From: Sphingopyxis sp. QXT-31
GTDB taxonomy: Bacteria; Pseudomonadota; Alphaproteobacteria; Sphingomonadales; Sphingomonadaceae
Assembly: GCF_001984035.1 (NCBI RefSeq)
Contig: NZ_CP019449.1
Span: forward strand, 4,097,501 to 4,161,500
DNA length: 64,000 bases
Direction: 5' to 3'
The position numbers and the translations under genes were made by a program. The notes under the pieces are model-generated. The model searched no databases, was not told where the DNA came from, and worked only from the letters and a program-made list of their open reading frames with translations. Position 1 is the first letter of the stretch. The number at the start of each line of letters is the position of its first letter. Shown here one piece after another: positions 34,220 to 44,555 of this stretch.

Positions 34220-35194
34220 TTAGCCGCTTTCCGCAATGTCCAGCCGCGCGGCCACCGCGCGCGCCAGACCGGCCACCGCGGCGCGCAGCTCCGCGGGCGC
34301 CTCGATGTCGATCTCGGGCCCGATACCGAGCAGCATCGGGGCGGCGGCGTCGATACCCTCGATCGGCAGCGTCAGGCGGCGATGGCCGGCGGCGTCGGGG
34401 GCTTCGGCGCCGGCGACGGCATCGGCGGCCCAGGCGCCGAGCAGTCGGAGGCGCTGAAGCCCGAGCGGCGAGGCGCGCAGCGTCGCGCGGCCGGGGCGGA
34501 GGCGCGCTTCGAAATCGCGGGTCGAGTCGGTCCACCATGCGGCAAGGTCGAAATCGGCGGGGCGTGCGGCGTCCTCGTCGAGGATCGCGAGCGTCTTTAT
34601 GTCGGCGACGGTGAAGGTCAGCACGCGCTCGCCGCTCGCCGCGACGAGATAATGATTGCCCGCCTTGAGCACGATGCCGAGCGGGTCGAGCGTCCAGTCG
34701 CGCGTGCCGCGCCAGCTGGTGTAGCGGACGCCGATGCGCCGCCGGTCGATCACCGCGCGCGCCGCGGCGGTGAGGTGCGGCGCGGGGCGCGCGGCGCGGT
34801 ACCAGTCGAGCGTGTCGATGTGGAAGGCGCGCGCGATGCGGTCGGCCTCGGCGCTGCCGCTCTGGGGCAGCGCGGCGAGCAATTTGCCGCGCGCGCGCTT
34901 GGCGGGTCCGCCGAGGCCGAGCGCCGCGGCCTGGTCGGGCAGGCCGACGAGCAGTATTGCCTGCGCCTCCTGCGGATCGAGCCCGGTGAGGCGCGTGCGA
35001 TAGCCGTCGAGCAATTGGAAACCGCCGCCGGGGCCCCGGTCGCCATAAACGGGGATGCCCGCGGCGCTGAGCGCGTCGATGTCGCGGTAGATGGTGCGTT
35101 CGGACACCTCGAACTCGGCACCGAGGTCGGCGGCGGTGAGCCGCTGGCGCAGCTGCAGCAGGATCAGGATCGAGAGGAGACGGCTCGCGCGCAT
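34220..35194 (-). CDS. WYL-domain transcriptional regulator (YafY/DeoR-like)
   Basis: The 324-residue regulator has an N-terminal winged helix (about 1-55, RLLSILILLQLRQRLTAADL, VSERTIYRDIDAL), a WYL domain (about 135-210, GVRYTSWRGTRDW, GNHYLVAASGERV) and a WCX-type C-terminal domain. It is divergent from a Tat-exported protein gene. A perfect inverted repeat, CTGACA-5-TGTCAG, lies 24 bases from its start and is its probable operator. The WYL domain suggests a small-molecule or nucleotide ligand. Confidence 0.93.
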   Translation of the reverse strand: MRASRLLSILILLQLRQRLTAADLGAEFEVSERTIYRDIDALSAAGIPVYGDRGPGGGFQLLDGYRTRLTGLDPQEAQAILLVGLPDQAAALGLGGPAKRARGKLLAALPQSGSAEADRIARAFHIDTLDWYRAARPAPHLTAAARAVIDRRRIGVRYTSWRGTRDWTLDPLGIVLKAGNHYLVAASGERVLTFTVADIKTLAILDEDAARPADFDLAAWWTDSTRDFEARLRPGRATLRASPLGLQRLRLLGAWAADAVAGAEAPDAAGHRRLTLPIEGIDAAAPMLLGIGPEIDIEAPAELRAAVAGLARAVAARLDIAESG

Positions 35195-35217
35195 TTTTTC
35201 GCTCTAGCAGAAAATAA

Positions 35218-35234
35218 CTGACAGGGAATGTCAG
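35218..35234. promoter_or_regulatory. WYL-regulator operator (inverted repeat)
   Basis: CTGACA (35218-35223), spacer GGGAA, TGTCAG (35229-35234) is a perfect 6-bp dyad in the 80-base gap between the divergent WYL regulator and the exported protein. WYL regulators of this type often bind such tgtcag-like dyads, so it is likely an autoregulatory site that also controls the + strand gene. Confidence 0.75.
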
Positions 35235-35274
35235 GAGTGGGGGCGTAGGGCGGGGCATCAACCCGGAGGGACGC

Positions 35275-35826
35275 ATGACCGACATCGACCGACGCCATCT
35301 CATGGCCCTCAGCGCAGGAGCCCTTATGACCAGCCTGATCCCCGCCGCTGCGGCCGCCGCGGCGATCGATCCCAAGCCTGTCGGCAAGCCGGGTGACTTC
35401 GATTTCCTGACCGGCGAGTGGCGCATCCACAACCTCTTTCGCGAAAAGGGAACGTGGATCGAATTTCCCGGCGAGGCGACCGTGGTGGCCATCCTCGGCG
35501 GCATCGCGAGCGTCGAGGAGCTCCGCATTCCCGCAAGGGGCTTTTCGGGAATGGGGCTGCGGCTGCTCGACGTCGAGAAGAAGATCTGGTCGGACCATTG
35601 GGTCAACGCCAAGTCGGGCGTCGTCGCGGTGCCCGGGCAGCTCGGCGTGTTCGAGGACGGGGTCGGGACATTCCTGTCCGCAGGCGAGGGCGAGGCGGGC
35701 GCCGAGCTTTACCGCGGCATGTGGGACCGGATCACGCCGACCAGCTGCCGTTGGTTCCAGAGCGTGTCGCGCGATGGCGGCGAGACGTGGGACGACGGGT
35801 GGTTCATGGATTGGACTAGGGTCTAA
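35275..35826 (+). CDS. Exported protein of unknown function (DUF1579-like)
   Basis: The 183-residue protein has a Tat-like signal (RRHLMALSAGALMTSLIPAAAAAAA) and a lipocalin-like beta-rich domain: GDFDFLTGEWRIHN near the mature start, repeated strands, and WFQSVSRDGGETWDDGWF at the end. The FLxGxWxxHN pattern is shared with DUF1579-type proteins. The function is unknown. Its position opposite the WYL regulator and its operator suggests it is the regulated target. Confidence 0.75.
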   Translation: MTDIDRRHLMALSAGALMTSLIPAAAAAAAIDPKPVGKPGDFDFLTGEWRIHNLFREKGTWIEFPGEATVVAILGGIASVEELRIPARGFSGMGLRLLDVEKKIWSDHWVNAKSGVVAVPGQLGVFEDGVGTFLSAGEGEAGAELYRGMWDRITPTSCRWFQSVSRDGGETWDDGWFMDWTRV

Positions 35827-35831
35827 CTTCA

Positions 35832-35960
35832 CACCCTCCCCTTTAGGCGAGGGCAGCGAGACTTGGCAGCTTGCTGCCTATGTCGCAGCGGGTGGGGGCC
35901 CGAAGCCTTGAGCAGGCCGCGGGCCCCCACCCCAACCTGTCCCCTGAAAGGAAGGGGCTT
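35832..35960. repeat. Palindromic intergenic repeat
   Basis: GGGTGGGGGCCCG (35890-35902) and CGGGCCCCCACCC (35920-35932) form a perfect 13-bp stem with a 17-base loop. Outer CCCTCCCCTTTAGG and CCTGAAAGGAAGGGG-type arms surround it. It separates convergent genes and may also act as a transcription barrier. Confidence 0.7.
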
Positions 35961-35967
35961 TATGCCG

Positions 35968-37041
35968 TCACCCGTCGCAGTCGTTCCAATAATCCTTGTT
36001 CGTGGTGCAGCTCTGCAGCCCCGAATAATGATTCACCGTGCACACGGTCTTCATCGGGCAGGCCTTGAACGCGCGCGGCGTATATTGCGGCGGCGCCTTG
36101 GCCTTGGTGAAGGCGGCGACCACCTGTTCGCGCAAGGGGACAAGCTGGCCACGGATATTGTCGTCGCCGCGGGTGATGCCCTGGTCCATCCAGTAGAGGA
36201 TCTCGTCCTCATGCTCGAGCGGGTTCTTCATCTGGAGCAGCGACGAGGCGGCCATCACCGCGCCATAGGGTTCGCCCTGCTCGGCGACGGTGCGCGACAG
36301 GCGATAGGCGAGCTTGAAATCCTGCTTCACCCCGCGGTCGCTGTTGATCATGTCGAACGCCATGATGATCGCGTAGAAATGCCCGCGCTCGGCGGCGAGT
36401 TTGAAATTCTCGAACGCCTTCTTGTAGTCGCGCTTGACCCCGAGGCCCTCGTGATAGTGGAGCCCGACGCGGTAGATGGCGTCGATATGCCCCGCGGCCG
36501 CGGCCTGGCTCAGCAGGTCGAACCCCTTAGCATGATCCTTGGTCGCGCCGAGCGCGCCCGCGGCGTGGATCGTGCCCATGGTGAACAGCGCCACCGGATC
36601 GCCGAGCTTCGCCGCCTCGTTGATCATCTCGAGACCTTCCTGCGGGGTGCCGCCCTCGACACTGCCGTTGAGCCACGCGATGCCGAGTTCGCTGAGCGCG
36701 GCGGGGTCCTTCTGCTTGTGGTAGAAGGCGGCGGCGGCGTCGCGGCCCTCGATCGTCTTGATCTGCCAGCTGCCGCCGCGCGCGATCATTTCGGGAAGCG
36801 GCGGGGCGCAGGGGGTTCCGTTCCGCGCGCTCGCCTCGTGCGCCACCGCCCAGTCGCGCGCCGTGGCGGACATGGCGGTGCCATTGTGGAAGTCGTGCAC
36901 CAAAAGGTCATAGGCATTATGGCAATCGACATTCTGGTTATATTCGCGCGCCGGGTCGGGCATCGAGCCCCCGGCGCTCTGGAGGGAAGAGGCGGCGCCG
37001 AGCATGAAAAAGGGCGCGGCGATAGCGTAAACTATCCGCAT
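35968..37041 (-). CDS. Sel1-repeat (TPR-like) secreted protein
   Basis: The 357-residue protein has a signal peptide (VYAIAAPFFMLGAASSLQSAGG) and several Sel1-like repeats (for example ALSELGIAWLNGSVEGGTPQEGLEMIN, ALFTMGTIHAAGALGATKDHAKGF and IYRVGLHYHEGLGVKRDYKKAF, in shortened form). Three or four repeats span about 130-290. The ends carry Cys pairs (NVDCHNAY; ACPMKTVCTVNH; LQSCTTNKDYWNDCDG) that may form disulfides. Sel1 repeats mediate protein contacts in the envelope. The start ATG 37041 is my choice; further upstream the frame has no signal sequence. It is divergent from argG. Confidence 0.85.
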   Translation of the reverse strand: MRIVYAIAAPFFMLGAASSLQSAGGSMPDPAREYNQNVDCHNAYDLLVHDFHNGTAMSATARDWAVAHEASARNGTPCAPPLPEMIARGGSWQIKTIEGRDAAAAFYHKQKDPAALSELGIAWLNGSVEGGTPQEGLEMINEAAKLGDPVALFTMGTIHAAGALGATKDHAKGFDLLSQAAAAGHIDAIYRVGLHYHEGLGVKRDYKKAFENFKLAAERGHFYAIIMAFDMINSDRGVKQDFKLAYRLSRTVAEQGEPYGAVMAASSLLQMKNPLEHEDEILYWMDQGITRGDDNIRGQLVPLREQVVAAFTKAKAPPQYTPRAFKACPMKTVCTVNHYSGLQSCTTNKDYWNDCDG

Positions 37042-37185
37042 GATGGATATCCTTGCGAGCGCGTCCCCGCGCGCATCATGCCGCAAGTTCGGGCTGGAAA
37101 CTTGTAAGAATGCGCCAAGGCGTTGCGCGTCGCGGGTCGGCCTGTTAGGCGCCCCGGCGTCTTTCCTCGCCAAAAGGTGCCCTGC

Positions 37186-38403
<1,218 letters not shown>

Positions 38404-38547
38404 GGCGGTCCGGCGCGATTGGCGCAGCGGTCGGCGCGGAAGCGCCGCGCGCGGGTCGACGCCTCCTCCGGTCGATGATAGGCGCGGGTCTGGACCAGCA
38501 GGAGACTGGCCGCCGGGATGAGGCTGCCGCCAGCGAGGGGGTAGGCC

Positions 38548-38733
38548 ATGGACGACTGGAACGCCGACGATCCCGAATCCGAACGCGACGAATGGGAATG
38601 GTGCACCATATTGGTCCCGCGTTTCGCGCTGAACGTCAACCGGACGGGCATGAAGACGCGCTGGCTCTGGCCTGGGCGCTATCTGTACCGTTGGTCGCGG
38701 ACGTACAAGCGTTACGTCTATCGCCGGCACTAG
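38548..38733 (+). CDS. Small hypothetical protein (Trp/Arg/Tyr-rich)
   Basis: The 61-residue protein has an acidic N-terminus (DDWNADDPESERDEWEW) and a basic, aromatic C-terminus (YLYRWSRTYKRYVYRRH). GC-rich third codon positions and an upstream GAGGGGG ribosome-binding site support it as a real gene. There is no signal peptide or membrane segment. I do not recognise a family. It lies between argG and the aldolase-type gene. Confidence 0.6.
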   Translation: MDDWNADDPESERDEWEWCTILVPRFALNVNRTGMKTRWLWPGRYLYRWSRTYKRYVYRRH

Positions 38734-38775
38734 CGATGCTGGCATAGACTGTCTTGCTGCGCTAAGGCGCGCGGC

Positions 38776-39786
38776 ATGACCGCGACCCGCTTTTTCTCCG
38801 ACAATGCCGCGACCGTCCATCCCAAGGTGATGGAAGCGCTGGCCGCCGCCAACCATGTCGACACCGCCTATGACGGCGACGCGCTCAGCCAGTCGCTCGA
38901 CGCCGCCTTTTCGGACTTGTTCGAAACCGACTGCGAGGTGGTGTGGATCCCGACGGGGACTGCGGCGAACAGCATCATCCTCGCACATTTCGTGCGGCCG
39001 TGGCAGGGCATCCTCTGCTACGAGGAAGCGCATATCGAGGTCGACGAATGCGGCGCACCGACCTTCTACTCGGGCGGCGCCAAGCTGATGACCTTGCCCG
39101 GGCCGGGCGCCAAGATCGATGCCGAGGCGCTGCGCGCGCGCATCCGCAGCATCCGTAACGACGTGCACCAGGTGCAGCCCGCGGCGATCAGCATCACCAA
39201 CGCGACCGAATATGGCCTCGCCTGGCGCCCCGACGAGGTGCGCGAGATCAGCGAGATCGCGAAGGACAAGGGGCTGAAGCTCCACATGGACGGCGCGCGT
39301 TTCGCCAATGCGGTGGCGTTCGTCGGCTGCTCGCCCGCCGACGTGACATGGCGCGCCGGGGTCGATGCCTTGTCGTTCGGCTTCACCAAGAATGGCGCGA
39401 TGATGGCGGAGGCGATCGTCTTCTTCGGCGGCAGCGGCGGCGCGGGGGTGCGCGAGCTCAAGAAGCGCGGCGGGCATCTGCTGAGCAAGGGCCGCTTCGT
39501 CGCGGCGCAGATCCGCGCGATGCTGAAGGACAATCTGTGGCTGACCAACGCACGCGCCGCCAATGCCGGCGCCGCGGCGCTGGCGGCGGCGTGCGGCGAG
39601 CGGCTGATGCATCCGGTTGAGGCGAACGAATTGTTCGTGCGGCTGACCGCCGACGAAGCGGCGCGGCTGCGCGGCGCGGGCTATGATTTTTACGACTGGG
39701 GTGACGGGGCGGCGCGTCTAGTCGTCAGCTGGGACCAGGACGCCGACGCCGTCGCACCGCTCGCGGCGGCGATCGCGGCCTTGTGA
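38776..39786 (+). CDS. Threonine aldolase-family PLP enzyme
   Basis: The 336-residue enzyme belongs to the beta-eliminating lyase/threonine aldolase family. The PLP lysine is K205 in GFTKNGAMM; other landmarks are FFSDNAATVHP, TGTAANSIILAHF, the HIEVDECGAPTFYSGGAKL segment and LHMDGARFANAV. Low-specificity L-threonine aldolases cleave threonine or similar beta-hydroxy amino acids to glycine and an aldehyde. The exact substrate is not certain. Its stop overlaps the DMT transporter start as GTGA. Confidence 0.9.
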   Translation: MTATRFFSDNAATVHPKVMEALAAANHVDTAYDGDALSQSLDAAFSDLFETDCEVVWIPTGTAANSIILAHFVRPWQGILCYEEAHIEVDECGAPTFYSGGAKLMTLPGPGAKIDAEALRARIRSIRNDVHQVQPAAISITNATEYGLAWRPDEVREISEIAKDKGLKLHMDGARFANAVAFVGCSPADVTWRAGVDALSFGFTKNGAMMAEAIVFFGGSGGAGVRELKKRGGHLLSKGRFVAAQIRAMLKDNLWLTNARAANAGAAALAAACGERLMHPVEANELFVRLTADEAARLRGAGYDFYDWGDGAARLVVSWDQDADAVAPLAAAIAAL

Positions 39787-40742
39787 GTGCCACGCCTGGC
39801 CTGTTGACGCCGCGCGTCCTGCTGCCGTTCCTGTTCGTCACCCTGATCTGGGGATCGACATGGATCGTGATCACCGGGCAGCTGGGCGCCGTGCCGCCGA
39901 GCTGGTCGGTCGCGTACCGCTTCTTCACCGGTGCGGCTGCGATGTTCGCTTATGCGCTGTGGCGGCGCGAGCCGTTGCTGCTTTCGGGCTGGGCCTGGGG
40001 CTTCGCCGCGGCGCTCGGCCTTGCGCAATTCGCGTTCAACTTCAACTTCGTCTACCGCTCCGAGCAGCATATCACCTCGGGGCTGGTCGCGGTGCTGTTC
40101 GCGCTGCTGATCGTGCCGAATACCCTGCTCGGCCGGCTGTTCCTGAAGACGAAGGTCGAGGGGCGCTTTCTCGCGGGCGCGGGCATCGCGATCGTCGGGG
40201 TCGGGCTGATGATCCTCCACGAATATCGCGCCGCGACGGTGGGTGCGGGGGAAGTGTTGCTCGGCACCATATTGGCGCTGAGCGGGGTGATGAGCGCGTC
40301 GGTTTCGAACGTGATGCAGGGCGCGCAGATCGCGCGCGCGCAACCGATGGTGACGATGATCGCCTGGGCGATGCTGCTCGGCGCGCTTGGCGACGCGGCC
40401 TTTGCGTGGGTCACGACCGGGCCGCCGGTGATCGAGTCGACGCCCGCCTATGTCGGCGGTCTGCTCTATCTCGGCGTGATCGCGAGCGCGGTGACTTTCC
40501 CGCTCTATTTCAACATCATCCGCGCGGTCGGCCCGGGGCAGGCTGCGTGGTCGAGCGTGCTGATCCCCATCATCGCGATGGGCTTCTCGACGATGCTCGA
40601 GGGCTATCGCTGGGCGCCGCTGTCGATCGCTGGCGGCGCCGTCGCGCTGATCGGGCTGGTGATCGCGGTGGTCAAGCGGCCCGACAAGCCGTCGGTCAGT
40701 GGCGGCAATGTCGTGTCGGTGCCCTGCGACAAGGACGGCTGA
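39783..40742 (+). CDS. EamA/DMT-superfamily transporter
   Basis: The 319-residue protein has ten membrane helices formed by two EamA repeats (about 10-145 and 155-300), with the typical LIWGSTWIVI start of the first repeat. The family exports amino acids and other metabolites. The GTG start overlaps the aldolase stop, so export of an amino acid or aldolase product is an attractive but unproven link. The last ~20 residues are soluble and Ser/Asp-rich. Confidence 0.88.
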   Translation: MSATPGLLTPRVLLPFLFVTLIWGSTWIVITGQLGAVPPSWSVAYRFFTGAAAMFAYALWRREPLLLSGWAWGFAAALGLAQFAFNFNFVYRSEQHITSGLVAVLFALLIVPNTLLGRLFLKTKVEGRFLAGAGIAIVGVGLMILHEYRAATVGAGEVLLGTILALSGVMSASVSNVMQGAQIARAQPMVTMIAWAMLLGALGDAAFAWVTTGPPVIESTPAYVGGLLYLGVIASAVTFPLYFNIIRAVGPGQAAWSSVLIPIIAMGFSTMLEGYRWAPLSIAGGAVALIGLVIAVVKRPDKPSVSGGNVVSVPCDKDG

Positions 40743-40787
40743 TCGCTCGGCGATTGCCCGCGGCGCCGCGGGGCGTTATCGGGCGCC

Positions 40788-42059
40788 ATGCACAGGATAA
40801 TCTTCGGCCTCGCCCTCGCTTTTTCGGCGTCGTTTCAACCCGCTTCGGCGCAGCAGCCGGCGTGCACCGCTGGCACTTACGCTGCCGCCGACGGCGACTT
40901 CGTCGTGCTCGCGCCGGTGCCGAGCATCCCCGCACCGGGCCTGCGCTATCTGTTCCGCGACGGGCGCCGCGGCGCGACGAGCGAGGCGAAGGTGCCGCTG
41001 GCCTGCGTCGACGGCATCGTCACGATCGGCGCGGCGCGCTGGCAGCGCATCGCCTTTCGCGAGACGCCGGCAAGCTTCGAGAGCGTCGGCACCAGAATGA
41101 CCGGCGTGCTGATCGAGCCGCCCGGCACCGATGCGAAGCGGCCGCTCGTCGTGATGGTGCATGGTTCGGAGCGCAATTCGCCGATCGGCGGCGTCTATGG
41201 CTATGCGATGGCGGCGCAGGGGATTTCGGTCTTCGTCTATGACAAGCGCGGCACCGGCGGGTCCGACGGCGAATATACGCAGAATTTCGAGCTGCTTGCG
41301 GCCGATGCGGCGAAGGCGCTCGACACCGCGCGCGGGCTTGCCGCGGGGCGACATGGCCGCGCGGGCTTTTTCGGCGGCAGCCAGGGCGGCTGGGTCGCGC
41401 CGCGCGCGGCGACGCTGACGAAAGCCGATTTTGTCGCGGTCGGTTTCGGCTTGGTCGCCTCGCCGATCGAGGAGGATCGCGAGCAGATGGTCTCCGAAGT
41501 GCGCGCCGCCGGGCTCGGCCAGGATGCCGAGGCGATGGTGACGCGGCTGTCGGCGGCCACGGGCCGCCTGCTGCTGTCGAATTTCAGGGACGGTTACGAG
41601 CAGCTCGACGCGGTGCGCGCCGAAATGGCTGACAAGCCCTGGGCCGCGAAGATCGCGGGCGAGTATAGCGGCGCGATCGCGCGGATGCCGAACGAAGAAT
41701 TGCGCCGCGTCGGACGCGCGCGCTTCGACAATCTCGAACTGATCTGGGACTATGACGCGGTCGCCGCGCTGCGAAAGCTCGACGCGCCTTTGCTATGGGT
41801 GCTTGCGGGCGAGGACCGCGAGGCGCCGATCGAAACGACGCGCGCCGCGCTGATGGGGCTGAAGGCCGCGGGCAAGCCGGTCGACGTCTATCTTTTCCCG
41901 AACACCGACCACGGCATGTTCGAATTCACCACCGGCGCCGACGGCGAACGCAGCGTCACGCGGATCACCGACGGTTATCTGAAACTGCTCGGGGACTGGG
42001 TGAAGGGCGATGCTCGCGGAGCCTATGGCCGCGCGGAACATCTGACCGCCAAGCGCTAG
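40788..42059 (+). CDS. Secreted alpha/beta hydrolase (serine peptidase/esterase-like)
   Basis: The 423-residue protein has a signal peptide ([19 protein letters not shown]) and a two-part build. A small N-terminal domain (about 25-110) precedes an alpha/beta hydrolase core with [11 protein letters not shown] (oxyanion), the nucleophile Ser in [10 protein letters not shown], an Asp in [13 protein letters not shown] and a His in [11 protein letters not shown]. The core resembles DLH- or S9/acyl-peptidase-like hydrolases, likely in the periplasm. Substrate is unknown. It overlaps the convergent murA gene by four bases. Confidence 0.88.
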   Translation: MHRIIFGLALAFSASFQPASAQQPACTAGTYAAADGDFVVLAPVPSIPAPGLRYLFRDGRRGATSEAKVPLACVDGIVTIGAARWQRIAFRETPASFESVGTRMTGVLIEPPGTDAKRPLVVMVHGSERNSPIGGVYGYAMAAQGISVFVYDKRGTGGSDGEYTQNFELLAADAAKALDTARGLAAGRHGRAGFFGGSQGGWVAPRAATLTKADFVAVGFGLVASPIEEDREQMVSEVRAAGLGQDAEAMVTRLSAATGRLLLSNFRDGYEQLDAVRAEMADKPWAAKIAGEYSGAIARMPNEELRRVGRARFDNLELIWDYDAVAALRKLDAPLLWVLAGEDREAPIETTRAALMGLKAAGKPVDVYLFPNTDHGMFEFTTGADGERSVTRITDGYLKLLGDWVKGDARGAYGRAEHLTAKR

Positions 42060-43339
42060 CCCGCGCTGATCCGCTCGATATCGGCGCCGACCGCCTGGAG
42101 CTTCTCCTCGAGCCGCTCGTAGCCGCGGTCGAGGTGGTAGACGCGGTTGACCTCGGTCTGGCCCTGCGCGGCGAGGCCGGCGATGATCAGGCTCATCGAG
42201 GCGCGCAGATCGGTCGCCATCACCGGCGCGCCGACGAGGTGATCGACGCCGCGGACCACCGCGCTGCGGCCGCGCACGTCGATGTCGCAGCCCATGCGGG
42301 CGAGCTCGGGGACGTGCATGTAGCGATTCTCGAAGATGGTCTCGGTGAACAGGCTGGCGCCCGAACCGAGCGTCGCCATCGCCATGAATTGCGCCTGCAT
42401 GTCGGTCGCGAAGCCCGGATAGGGCGCGGTCGACAGCGTCACCGGCTGCGCGCGGCCGCTCATCGCGACGCGGATGCCGGTCTTGGTGTCCTCGACCGTT
42501 GCGCCCGCCTGTCGCAGCGCCGCGAGAGTGGCCTCCATCTCGTTCGCCTTGGCGCCGACGAGTTCGACGTCGCCCTCGGTGATCACCGCGGCGCAGGCGT
42601 AGCTGCCCGCCTCGATGCGGTCGGCCATCACGCGATAGGTTGCGCCGTGAAGGCGGTCGACGCCCTGGATCGTCAAAGTTTCGGTGCCGATGCCGTCGAT
42701 CGATGCGCCCATCGCGACGAGGCAGTTGCACAGATCGACAATCTCGGGCTCGCGCGCGGCGTTTTCGAGGATGCAGGGGCCTTTCGCGAGCACCGCGGCC
42801 ATCACGGCGTTTTCGGTCGCGCCGACCGAGACGACGGGGAAGGTGAACTTGCCGCCTTTGAGGCGCCCGCCGGGGGCGACGGCCTTCACATAGCCCGAGG
42901 CGAGCTCGATCTCGGCGCCGAAGGCTTCGAGGGCTTTGAGGTGAAGGTCGATCGGGCGGTTGCCGATCGCGCAGCCGCCGGGGAGCGAAACCGTCGCCTC
43001 GCCCGCGCGCGCGAGCAGCGGGCCGAGTACGAGGATCGAGGCGCGCATCTTGCGCACGATGTCATAGGGCGCGACGGTCGAGGTGAGTGTCGTCGCGCGG
43101 GCGGTCATAACGCGGCCGAAATCCTCGGGCCGCGAGCCCTCGATGGTCGTCGAGCAGCCGAGCTGGTTGAGCAGGTGGCCGAAGCCGTCGACGTCGGCGA
43201 GGCGCGGCAGGTTGCGCAAGGTCAGCGGCTCGTCGGTGAGCAGCGCGCAGGGCAGCAGGGTGAGCGCGGCGTTCTTGGCGCCCGAGATGGGGATACGGCC
43301 CTTGAGTCGCTGGCCGCCGCGAATGACGATTTGATCCAT
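42056..43339 (-). CDS. murA: UDP-N-acetylglucosamine 1-carboxyvinyltransferase
   Basis: MurA adds enolpyruvate to UDP-GlcNAc, the first committed step of peptidoglycan synthesis, and is the target of fosfomycin. The 427-residue protein has [14 protein letters not shown] at the N-terminus (K22, N23), the catalytic Cys123 in [13 protein letters not shown], and the C-terminal [15 protein letters not shown] and [15 protein letters not shown] segments. Because the catalytic residue is Cys, not Asp, fosfomycin sensitivity is expected. It stands alone and is divergent from the DUF3011 gene. Confidence 0.97.
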   Translation of the reverse strand: MDQIVIRGGQRLKGRIPISGAKNAALTLLPCALLTDEPLTLRNLPRLADVDGFGHLLNQLGCSTTIEGSRPEDFGRVMTARATTLTSTVAPYDIVRKMRASILVLGPLLARAGEATVSLPGGCAIGNRPIDLHLKALEAFGAEIELASGYVKAVAPGGRLKGGKFTFPVVSVGATENAVMAAVLAKGPCILENAAREPEIVDLCNCLVAMGASIDGIGTETLTIQGVDRLHGATYRVMADRIEAGSYACAAVITEGDVELVGAKANEMEATLAALRQAGATVEDTKTGIRVAMSGRAQPVTLSTAPYPGFATDMQAQFMAMATLGSGASLFTETIFENRYMHVPELARMGCDIDVRGRSAVVRGVDHLVGAPVMATDLRASMSLIIAGLAAQGQTEVNRVYHLDRGYERLEEKLQAVGADIERISAG

Positions 43340-43512
43340 GCGCAGTCTTTAGCGGATGGGCGGGGCCGCGCAAGCGGCGGACGATGGTTAAGCGCGGGTC
43401 GTGGTGGACAGCTTTCGCCGTGGCGTCGCTGCAGAAAATGTGAAACTATTCGCGGCGAGAGATTCAGTAAGCGAGGACAGAGGAAGACGTTCGTCAGCAG
43501 GGGAGAAGAGCC

Positions 43513-44508
43513 ATGCCTAGTCGCGTCGTAACAACCGCGAGTGCGGTGTCGTTGATCGTTTCGCAGCTTGTTGTCCCGGCCTTCGCACAGACCCGGCCCA
43601 CGCCGACGCCCTCGGGCGGGTGGGGCAGCTATCCCGGCTATGACCCCGGCTATGCGGGCACGATCCGCTGCGAATCGCGCGGCAACCGCACGCAGCGCTG
43701 CAATGTGCGCACCGACGACCGCGTCGAACTGACCCGCGTGATCGGCGGGCGCTGTTCGAAGGGGCGCGACTGGGGGTTCGAAGCCAGTCATATCTGGGTG
43801 TCGGGCGGGTGCCGCGCCGAGTTCCGCTATGGCTATGCCGGGGGCTACAACCCCGGGAACCCCGGCAATAATTATATCGGAACGATCCGCTGCGAGTCGC
43901 GGGGCAGCCGCTACGAGCAATGCAATGTGCGCACCGACAATCGGGTCGAGCTGGTGCGGCGGCTCGGCGGGCGCTGCAACGACGGGCGGCAATGGGGCTA
44001 TACCGCCAACTATATCTGGGTGAACGAGGGCTGCCGCGCCGAATTCGCCTATGGTTATCGCGACACCATGCCGCGGCCCGAGCCCGACAAGGACAAGGGA
44101 CCGAGCACCGGACTGATCATCGGCGGCATCGTCGTCGCGGGCGGGCTGCTCGCGCTGCTCGCGAGCAAGAACAAGAAGAAGAAGGAAGGCGCGCCTGCGG
44201 CGACCGAGGAGACTGCGACCCCGCCAACCTATCCAGCGGGGCCGCCCGCGACACTGAGCGCGAACCTGTCGGCGCTGCCGAGCGCGTCGCGCACGTCGGT
44301 GCAGAATTGCCTCAACGATGCGGCGCGGCAGGTCGGGGCGACGGGCGGTACGCGGCTGTCGTACGACCGGCTGGTCAATCTCGAGCAGGGCAATGGCGGC
44401 TGGCGCATCCGCGCCGCGATGACCGCGACCTATCCCGACGGCGCGCACACGATGGAGATGTACTGCCGCGCGACGCCGACGCAGATCATCCAGCTCGATC
44501 TGAGCTGA
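43513..44508 (+). CDS. DUF3011 protein with two Cys-rich repeats
   Basis: The 331-residue protein has a signal peptide (TTASAVSLIVSQLVVPAFA) and two DUF3011 repeats (about 49-104 and 122-178). Each is of the form GTIRCESRGxR, then QCNVRTD, then a RVELxR strand, GGRC and GCRAEF. A membrane helix (about 198-219, STGLIIGGIVVAGGLLALLAS) and a Lys-rich stretch follow, then a C-terminal domain with two Cys. It is probably an envelope protein with disulfide-bonded repeats. Function is unknown. A GGGGAGAAGAG ribosome-binding site precedes the ATG. Confidence 0.82.
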   Translation: MPSRVVTTASAVSLIVSQLVVPAFAQTRPTPTPSGGWGSYPGYDPGYAGTIRCESRGNRTQRCNVRTDDRVELTRVIGGRCSKGRDWGFEASHIWVSGGCRAEFRYGYAGGYNPGNPGNNYIGTIRCESRGSRYEQCNVRTDNRVELVRRLGGRCNDGRQWGYTANYIWVNEGCRAEFAYGYRDTMPRPEPDKDKGPSTGLIIGGIVVAGGLLALLASKNKKKKEGAPAATEETATPPTYPAGPPATLSANLSALPSASRTSVQNCLNDAARQVGATGGTRLSYDRLVNLEQGNGGWRIRAAMTATYPDGAHTMEMYCRATPTQIIQLDLS

Positions 44509-44519
44509 GGCGACAAAGC

Positions 44520-44546
44520 CGCCGCCCCGCCACGGCAGGGGCGGCG
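44520..44546. terminator. Hairpin between convergent genes
   Basis: CGCCGCCCC and GGGGCGGCG (9 bp) form a perfect stem with loop GCCACGGCA. There is no strong T-tract on either side, so it is at best a weak or Rho-assisted terminator for the convergent DUF3011 and isomerase genes. Confidence 0.45.
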
Positions 44547-44555
44547 CAAAGTGGA

